Source: Rhodocyclaceae bacterium
GTDB lineage: Bacteria; Pseudomonadota; Gammaproteobacteria; Burkholderiales; Rhodocyclaceae
DNA length: 64,000 nucleotides
Assembly (NCBI GenBank): GCA_030824115.1
Contig: JAVBYI010000019.1
Coordinates: forward strand, 1-64,000
Direction of reading: 5' to 3'
The notes beneath the pieces were generated by a model that worked only from the letters and a program-made list of their open reading frames with translations, searched no databases and was not told where the DNA came from. This document shows, piece after piece, positions 58,680 to 64,000 of the stretch. The first letter of the stretch is position 1; every line of letters starts with the position of its first letter. The position numbers and the translations under genes are program-made.

Positions 58680-59882
58680 TTAGAGCGATTCACAGAATTC
58701 GGCAATGCGGTGGGCCGCTTCGAGGCATTCCGCCACGCCGGCGACGAGGGCGATACGAATGAAATTGCGACCGGGATTGATTCCGCCGGCATCGCGGGCA
58801 AGGTAGCTACCGGGTAGAACGCTCACATTATATTGGGCGTGCAGGCGGCGGGTGAATTCCGTGTCCGAGAGGCCGGTGGGGGCGGTATTCGCCCACAGGT
58901 AAAAGCCGGCATCGGGCAGGGCGGTGGTCAGGTGCTTGGCCACGATGGGCGTGACTTGCGCAAACTTCTCGGCATACAGACGACGGTTTTCAAGCACATG
59001 CGCTTCGTCGCGCCAGGCGGCGGCGCTGGCGGCCTGCACGGGCGGTGACATGGCACACCCGTGATAAGTGCGGTAGAGCCAGAATTTCTTGAGGATGGCC
59101 GCATCGCCGGCGACGAAGCCAGAGCGCAGGCCGGGCACGTTCGAGCGCTTCGACAGGCTGCTGAACATGACGAGGTTCCTGTAGTCGTCGCGACCGAGTT
59201 TCCGGGCAGCTTCGAGTCCGCCCAGTGGCGGTTTGGCTTCGTCGAAATAAATTTCCGAATAGCACTCGTCGGCGGCGATGACGAAACCGTAGCGGTCAGA
59301 TAGGTCAAACAGCAATTGCCACTCATCGAGCGCCATCACCTTGCCGGTCGGGTTGCCCGGCGAGCAGACATAGACCAGTTGGCAGTTCTGCCAGATTTCT
59401 TCGGGCACGCCGGCCCAGTCCATGCGGAAATCATTGCCCGGCAGGTTGTTGAGGAAGAAGGGGCGGGCGCCGGCCAGCAGCGCGGCACCTTCGTAGATCT
59501 GATAGAAGGGGTTCGGCGAGATCACCACGGGTTGCCCATGCTTCGGTGCAATGATGGTCTGGGCAAAGGCAAACAGCGCTTCGCGCGAACCATTCACGGG
59601 CAGAACTTGGGAAGAAGCATCAGGGGCCGGAATGCCGTAGCGCCTGCCGATCCAGTCGGCAATGGCTTTTCTCAGGTCGTCACTGCCATTGGTGGTCGGG
59701 TAGTTGGCGAGGCCGGCAAGTCCTGCGGTGAGCGCCTCCTTGATGAAGGCGGGGGTCGGGTGCTGCGGTTCGCCGATGTGCAGCTTGATTTCCTTGCGGG
59801 CGGCGGGGGGCTTGTTGTCGGCAAATAGAGCACGCAGTTTTTCGAAGGGATAGGACTGCAGCTTGTCGAGATGGGGATTCAT
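58680..59882 (-). CDS. dapC: Succinyldiaminopimelate transaminase
   Basis: A 400-residue PLP-dependent class I/II aminotransferase. It starts [19 protein letters not shown], typical of betaproteobacterial DapC. PLP contacts include [37 protein letters not shown] and the Schiff-base Lys in [25 protein letters not shown] near the C-terminus carries the substrate-carboxylate Arg. It overlaps the DUF2189-like gene by 4 bp and precedes dapD, consistent with the succinylase DAP branch. Confidence 0.93.
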   Translation of the reverse strand: MNPHLDKLQSYPFEKLRALFADNKPPAARKEIKLHIGEPQHPTPAFIKEALTAGLAGLANYPTTNGSDDLRKAIADWIGRRYGIPAPDASSQVLPVNGSREALFAFAQTIIAPKHGQPVVISPNPFYQIYEGAALLAGARPFFLNNLPGNDFRMDWAGVPEEIWQNCQLVYVCSPGNPTGKVMALDEWQLLFDLSDRYGFVIAADECYSEIYFDEAKPPLGGLEAARKLGRDDYRNLVMFSSLSKRSNVPGLRSGFVAGDAAILKKFWLYRTYHGCAMSPPVQAASAAAWRDEAHVLENRRLYAEKFAQVTPIVAKHLTTALPDAGFYLWANTAPTGLSDTEFTRRLHAQYNVSVLPGSYLARDAGGINPGRNFIRIALVAGVAECLEAAHRIAEFCESL

Positions 59883-60607
59883 GGCAGGACCTGGCGATAG
59901 AGTGCGCGGCTGGCATAGGCCAGCCAGGGCAGGGTAAGGGGCAGGAGAGGCAGAAGCAGAATGCTCGCGATGATGAGGGTCGAGAGCAGTGCGGCCCAGA
60001 CCATCGCGGGTATGAAATTGCCGAAGACGACACGGACACTGGCGACCACCGCGTCGACGAGTCCGGCGCGGTTTTCACAGAGCAGCGGCACGGAGAAGGC
60101 CGAGACGTTGAAGAGCATGAAGGCGATAAAAAAACCGGACACGGCGCCCCAGATCAGAAAGTTCATCACGCCGGGCGTGGCGGGGATCAGTTCGGTGAGC
60201 CACACCGGGGCGCCACCGACCATGTAGCTGTAGAGAATCGCCGCATCGGTGACGAAGATCATGAACAGCAGGGCACAGACCAGGGCAAGTACCCAGACGC
60301 GCTTGTCGGCAGCGGCGAATCCGCGTGCCGTACTGCCAGCGCCGACTTTTTCGCCCGCCTCATGCGCCTGCGCGATGCCGAAGAAGCCGGCCAGAATGGC
60401 CGGGCCGACCAGCATGAAAGCGCCCGCTGCGGCGATGATGAAGGGGGTGAAGCCCTGCGACAACAGGCCGCCGAGAATGAGCGCACCGATCAGGGTGAAA
60501 ACACCAGCAAAGGCGATGCTTGTGCTACGTGTTGCGTTGGCGATTGCCCAGCCCTGCCGGAGTGCCAGGCGAATTTCGGGGAAGCCGAAGGGACGTGAGG
60601 CGATCAT
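59879..60607 (-). CDS. DUF2189-like integral membrane protein
   Basis: A 242-residue membrane protein with about six hydrophobic segments (from SIAFAGVFTLIGALILGGLL to LIIASILLLPLLPLTLPWLAYAS). It resembles the DUF2189/BPSS1780 family: an N-terminal LRQGWAIANAT block before the first helix and RAGLVDAVVASVRVVFGNFIPAM near the end. Function is unknown. A dispersed repeat copy supplies residues about 86-94 (KVGAGSTARG) in a cytoplasmic loop. It overlaps dapC and queF by 4 bp and 1 bp, so it is within the same operon. Confidence 0.75.
   Translation of the reverse strand: MIASRPFGFPEIRLALRQGWAIANATRSTSIAFAGVFTLIGALILGGLLSQGFTPFIIAAAGAFMLVGPAILAGFFGIAQAHEAGEKVGAGSTARGFAAADKRVWVLALVCALLFMIFVTDAAILYSYMVGGAPVWLTELIPATPGVMNFLIWGAVSGFFIAFMLFNVSAFSVPLLCENRAGLVDAVVASVRVVFGNFIPAMVWAALLSTLIIASILLLPLLPLTLPWLAYASRALYRQVLP
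60327..60350 (+). repeat. Dispersed 24-bp repeat, copy 13 (inside the DUF2189-like gene)
   Basis: One mismatch to the family (GTACTG for GTCCTG). Read in frame on the minus strand as KVGAGSTA. Confidence 0.88.
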
Positions 60608-61026
60608 CAGCCGCGCGTGTTGGACTGACCGGAGAAGCTGGCTAGTTCAACGTGCGGTGCCGGCTTCCAGCCCTTCTTGCGATGTTCGGCAACGACATTG
60701 GTGAAGATGCCGCCACGCACATAGAAGCGTGTAGTGAGACGCATGAAGCGCGGCTTGGTGGCCTTGACCAGATCGTCGAGGATGCGATTGGTGACATCCT
60801 CGTGGAAATGACCTTCGTCGCGGAAGCTCCACATGTAGAGCTTGAGGCTCTTCAACTCGACGCACAGCTTGTCGGCGATGTAGTCCAACGTCAGCACGGC
60901 GAAATCGGGCTGGCCGGTCTTCGGACACAGACAGGTGAATTCGGGGATTTCCATGTGGATCTGGTAATCCCGCTGCGGGGCCGGGTTGGGGAAAGTTTCG
61001 AGGGTTTTGGTGGGGGCGCTGGACAT
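60607..61026 (-). CDS. queF: NADPH-dependent 7-cyano-7-deazaguanine reductase
   Basis: A 139-residue T-fold enzyme reducing preQ0 to preQ1 in queuosine synthesis. The short (type I) form is recognised by [20 protein letters not shown] (catalytic Cys in LCPKTGQPD), [26 protein letters not shown] (substrate-binding Glu and His) and [15 protein letters not shown]. It is the first gene of the queF-DUF2189-dapC-dapD-pilU-dapE operon. No preQ1 riboswitch is apparent in the short leader, which holds a dispersed repeat copy. Confidence 0.96.
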   Translation of the reverse strand: MSSAPTKTLETFPNPAPQRDYQIHMEIPEFTCLCPKTGQPDFAVLTLDYIADKLCVELKSLKLYMWSFRDEGHFHEDVTNRILDDLVKATKPRFMRLTTRFYVRGGIFTNVVAEHRKKGWKPAPHVELASFSGQSNTRG

Positions 61027-61066
61027 GGCAACTTGACCGTAATTTGAGCCAGACGATTATAGTAGT

Positions 61067-61090
61067 GCCGTCCTGCCAGCGCCGACATTT
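61067..61090 (+). repeat. Dispersed 24-bp repeat, copy 14 (queF-fadD intergenic)
   Basis: Full match with the ACATTT end, 3 nt before the fadD ATG at 61094 and in the leader of the divergent queF operon. Confidence 0.92.
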
Positions 61091-61093
61091 GAC

Positions 61094-62749
61094 ATGCACA
61101 CTCCTTGGCTGAAATCCTACCCGCCGGGCGTTCCCGCCACCATCGACACAACGGCCCTGCAGCCGCTCGATGCGATGTTCGCTGCGGCCTGCCAGCGTCA
61201 TGCCACTCGGGTGGCCTATGTCAGCATGGGGCAGACGCTGACGTATGCCGAGTTGGCCGCCCACAGCCGTGCCTTCGCCGGCTGGCTGCAGTCGCGCGGG
61301 TTGCAGAAGGGTGAGCGCGTGGCGCTGATGCTGCCCAATCTGCTGCAGTATCCGGTGGCCTTCTTCGGTACCTTGTTGGCGGGTGGCGTGGTGGTGAATT
61401 GCAATCCGCTCACTACGCCGCGCGAACTCGGCCAGTTGCTGCAGGACACCCAACCGAAAGTGCTGGTCACCATCGAGAACTTTGCGCATGTGGTCGAACA
61501 GGTGCAGGCGCAAGGCACATTGCGCCATGTCATCGTTTCTTCGGTGGGCGAGCTGTTGGGGCCGCTGAAAGGCCAGCTGGTCGATTTCGTGCTGCGGCAG
61601 GTCAAGCGTGTGGTGCCGCCGTGGCATCTGCACGGGGCTGTGCGTTTCCGTGAGGCACTGGCGCAGGGTAAGGCGCATGGCTTTCAGCCCCCTGATCTGA
61701 CCACCGACGATCTTGCCCTGCTGCAAGCCACCGGGGGCACGACCGGACTGCCCAAGGCGGCGATGTTGACGCACGGCAACATGGCGGCGAATGTCACACA
61801 GGCGCTTGCGTGGCTCAAACCGGTGGTGCGCGAAGGCGAGGAGTGCATCCTGACGCCGCTGCCGCTGTTCCATGTGTTTGCCCTGACGGCCAATTGCCTG
61901 AGCTTCCTAATGCTGGGCGCGAAGAATGTGCTGATTGCCAACCCGCGCGATATTCCGGCCTTCATCAAGGAATGGCGCAAGCATCCGGTGACGGTGGTGA
62001 CAGGGGTGAATACCCTGTTCAACGCCCTGCTGAATCACGCGGATTTTGCCCGGCTCGACTTCGGAACCCTGCGCATCACGCTGGGCGGTGGCATGGCGGT
62101 GCAGGCGCCGGTGGCCGAACGCTGGCTGCAGATCACCGGCGTGCCGCTGCTGCAGGCTTATGGGCTGACCGAATGTTCGCCGGCGGTGACCATCGATCCG
62201 CTCGACCTGCCGGCCTTCAACGGTGCCATCGGCCTGCCGATGCCGTCGACCGAACTGGAGATTCGTGACGATAGCGGCCATGCGCTGGCGCTGGGCGCGG
62301 TGGGGGAAATCTGCGTGCGTGGCCCGCAGGTGATGACGGGATACTGGCAGCGCCCGGCGGAGACGGCGGCGGCGTTCCATGCCGATGGTTTCTTGCGCAC
62401 AGGCGACCTGGGCATGCTCGATGCGGCAGGCTATGTCTATCTGGTCGACCGCAAGAAGGATGTGATCCTCGTTTCCGGCTTCAATGTCTATCCGAACGAA
62501 GTGGAGGAAGCCGTCGTCCTGCATCCGGCCATTCTGGAGGCGGCGGCGATTGGCGTGCCGGATGCCCATTCTGGCGAGGCGGTGAAAGTCTTTGCGGTGC
62601 GGCGCGATCCCGCGCTGACTGAAGCAGCGCTGATCGCCCATTGCCGTAGCGTGTTGACCGGTTACAAGGTGCCGCGCATCGTCGAGTTTCGCGACAGCCT
62701 GCCGCACACGACGGTCGGCAAGATCCTGCGGCGGGCCTTGAAGGTCTGA
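61094..62749 (+). CDS. fadD: Long-chain fatty acid-CoA ligase
   Basis: A 551-residue adenylate-forming acyl-CoA synthetase. It begins WLKSYPPGVPATID, typical of FadD. The AMP-binding P-loop is LLQATGGTTGLPKAAMLTHGNM, then YGLTECSPAVTIDPLDL, DGFLRTGDLGMLDAAGYVYLVDRKKDVILVSGFNVYPNEVE (the FACS motif), and the C-terminal LPHTTVGKILRRAL with the catalytic Lys. It is soluble or peripheral and feeds beta-oxidation, whose electrons can pass to the ETF system encoded in the same window. A dispersed repeat copy occupies the position of its ribosome-binding site. Confidence 0.93.
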   Translation: MHTPWLKSYPPGVPATIDTTALQPLDAMFAAACQRHATRVAYVSMGQTLTYAELAAHSRAFAGWLQSRGLQKGERVALMLPNLLQYPVAFFGTLLAGGVVVNCNPLTTPRELGQLLQDTQPKVLVTIENFAHVVEQVQAQGTLRHVIVSSVGELLGPLKGQLVDFVLRQVKRVVPPWHLHGAVRFREALAQGKAHGFQPPDLTTDDLALLQATGGTTGLPKAAMLTHGNMAANVTQALAWLKPVVREGEECILTPLPLFHVFALTANCLSFLMLGAKNVLIANPRDIPAFIKEWRKHPVTVVTGVNTLFNALLNHADFARLDFGTLRITLGGGMAVQAPVAERWLQITGVPLLQAYGLTECSPAVTIDPLDLPAFNGAIGLPMPSTELEIRDDSGHALALGAVGEICVRGPQVMTGYWQRPAETAAAFHADGFLRTGDLGMLDAAGYVYLVDRKKDVILVSGFNVYPNEVEEAVVLHPAILEAAAIGVPDAHSGEAVKVFAVRRDPALTEAALIAHCRSVLTGYKVPRIVEFRDSLPHTTVGKILRRALKV

Positions 62750-64000
62750 TCAGTCGAGCCAGTTGCCGAGGGCGGCGATGAGCTCGGCGAGTTCGCCGCG
62801 CCACTCATGCACTTGATCGATGGTGATGCGCTCCCCCGCTTTGAGGCGCTTATCGGCCGCCTTGAACTGCTCGGCAATACGGAGTGCGCCGATCTGGAAC
62901 ATCAGCCCCTTCATGGAGTGAACGATGTGCTGGACTTCTTTCCAGTCGGCACGCTGAAACGCTTGCTCAACGCGGTCGAGGTAGGGCGGCATGTCCTGCA
63001 TGGCCGACTGGAGCATCATGCGCGCGATGGTGCGCTCGCCGCCAATCTGATCCAGCATGCGGGCTTCGTCGAAAACGACGTGCGTGGGTTCAGCACTGAC
63101 GGCAGACGTTGCGGTTTGCATTGGCGTTACCGCGCTACCTTTGCCTGTTCGCAGCCACCGATCCAGCAGATGGGCGAGGGTATTGAGATCGATTGGCTTG
63201 GCGATGAAATCGTCCATGCCCGCTGCCATCGCGGCTTTGCGATCCTTTTCGTAGGCGTCGGCTGTCAGGGCAATGATCGGCAGGCGCGGCCGTCCTTCGG
63301 TCGACTCCCAGGCGCGGATGCGTCGCGTGGCTGTGTGGCCATCCATGATCGGCATCTGGACATCCATCAGGATCAGGTCGGGGCCGGGGTCGAGCATTGC
63401 GGCATCGAGGCCCTGCTGGCCGTTTTCAGCCACCATGACCTGAAGCCCGAGCCGGTCGAGCATGGCGGCAACCACCTTGCGGTTGGTGGGGTTGTCTTCC
63501 ACCACGAGGATGCGCCCGGACAGGTGCGTTGGGACATTCTTCCGCTCGGCCTCAGTCGCGTTGGCCGGTTGCAGTTGCAAGGTATGCTGACGCAGTTGCG
63601 CTTCCGATTGCAGCAGTTGGGACTGGTTTGCGTCGACCGTAGCCGCTATCTCGTTGAAAGCCTCGGTCGCCTCGCTGACTTCCGGGCGGCCAGCCGGCTT
63701 CAGGCGCAGGACCATCCATGTGCCGATGAAATTAATCGCGATCGCCAGCAGCAGGATGCCCATGTGCTTGAGCAGATGCGCCCAGGCGCGGTCGGCCAGC
63801 GGACGCGGACTGAGTGTCAGGTAAAGCTGTCCGTATTCGCGGCCGCCGACGGTGACGCTGGCAACGCCCTGCACGTCGTCATGTCCAAACAGTCTCAGGA
63901 ACCATGCCGGTGCGCTACCGGTAACAAGGACATTCTTGCTGTGCAGCGTGATGCCCTTGATGTCGCGGAACTGCACCTCAGTCACCAGCGGACGGGTCGT
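62750..64000 (-). CDS. Membrane sensor with receiver and HPt domains, incomplete at the window edge
   Basis: The frame is still open at 64000, so the N-terminus is missing (at least 416 residues). The visible part begins with the end of a periplasmic domain, then one TM (HMGILLLAIAINFIGTWMVL) and a coil (SQLLQSEAQLRQHTLQLQ). A receiver follows with phospho-Asp in LILMDVQMPIMDG and Lys in FIAKPIDL. An HPt domain ends the protein, with the phospho-His in HIVHSMKGLMFQIG. No HisKA or HATPase domain lies between the coil and the receiver, where a hybrid kinase would have them. It may receive phosphate from another kinase, or be a kinase that has lost its catalytic core. It is convergent with fadD, stop next to stop. 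Confidence 0.85.
   Translation of the reverse strand, partial: TTRPLVTEVQFRDIKGITLHSKNVLVTGSAPAWFLRLFGHDDVQGVASVTVGGREYGQLYLTLSPRPLADRAWAHLLKHMGILLLAIAINFIGTWMVLRLKPAGRPEVSEATEAFNEIAATVDANQSQLLQSEAQLRQHTLQLQPANATEAERKNVPTHLSGRILVVEDNPTNRKVVAAMLDRLGLQVMVAENGQQGLDAAMLDPGPDLILMDVQMPIMDGHTATRRIRAWESTEGRPRLPIIALTADAYEKDRKAAMAAGMDDFIAKPIDLNTLAHLLDRWLRTGKGSAVTPMQTATSAVSAEPTHVVFDEARMLDQIGGERTIARMMLQSAMQDMPPYLDRVEQAFQRADWKEVQHIVHSMKGLMFQIGALRIAEQFKAADKRLKAGERITIDQVHEWRGELAELIAALGNWLD

Noticed and set aside
61027-61093. preQ1 riboswitch upstream of queF
   Set aside because: The leader is short and largely occupied by a dispersed repeat copy; no preQ1 aptamer pattern is visible.

Overview
The window reads as chromosomal DNA of a betaproteobacterium, most likely a Rhodocyclales (Dechloromonas/Azonexus-like) organism. 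The supports are high GC, an rnfABCDGE-nth operon, a dapC-dapD-pilU-dapE cluster, paired ppk/ppx, an ETF / ETF-ubiquinone oxidoreductase set, several hemerythrin and HDOD/HD signalling proteins, and an adenosylcobalamin-dependent ribonucleotide reductase. The genus is inferred from gene content only. I saw no tRNA, rRNA or CRISPR array.

Layout. 1-1512 is an accessory, AT-richer edge. It holds a translationally coupled pair of unrecognised genes on the minus strand (794 to the window edge), two related long hairpins, a 21-bp tandem repeat and a possible IS21-type terminal repeat pair. 1513-4473 is nrdJ, with two NrdR-box-like sites 31 bp apart upstream. 4895-16016 is signalling and housekeeping: HD protein plus bacteriohemerythrin, Uup, a DUF808 protein, RutE-like reductase, a CHASE hybrid kinase, a tandem hemerythrin protein, a DUF465 protein and a Ser/Thr kinase-HDOD-GAF fusion. 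16017-23845 holds an MFS carrier, greB, htpG behind a textbook sigma-32 promoter, a DNA-deoxyinosine glycosylase, gpmI and a GspE-type ATPase. 23842-30649 is the minus-strand rnfABCDGE-nth-DUF1841-FecR operon. 30832-32185 is a small accessory island (BrnT/BrnA toxin-antitoxin and a HEPN-motif protein). 32417-36163 is the divergent pair ppk/ppx. 36171-39638 is an Mla-type lipid transport operon, followed by etfBA, a CbiM-like membrane protein, an HDOD protein, ETF-QO and acetoacetyl-CoA synthetase. 46574-51501 has an EF-hand protein, RlmJ, a pseudouridine synthase, PrmB and a stand-alone Fe-S oxidoreductase subunit. 51789-53129 is an AT-rich single-gene insert coding for an unusual STAS-like / GHKL ATPase / DUF4325 protein. 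53309-64000 has an MCP, the dapE-pilU-dapD-dapC-DUF2189-queF operon, fadD and a truncated-looking receiver-HPt sensor that runs off the window.

The most striking signal is not a gene. A ~24-bp oriented sequence (core CCAGCGCCGAC[A/T]TTT) occurs about 14 times. It is on the plus strand 13 times out of 14, whatever the direction of the surrounding genes. Copies sit at gene ends, inside five open reading frames without breaking them, and on both sides of the two accessory inserts (the BrnTA/HEPN island and the STAS-GHKL-DUF4325 gene). I do not recognise this family. It is the best candidate here for an undescribed element.
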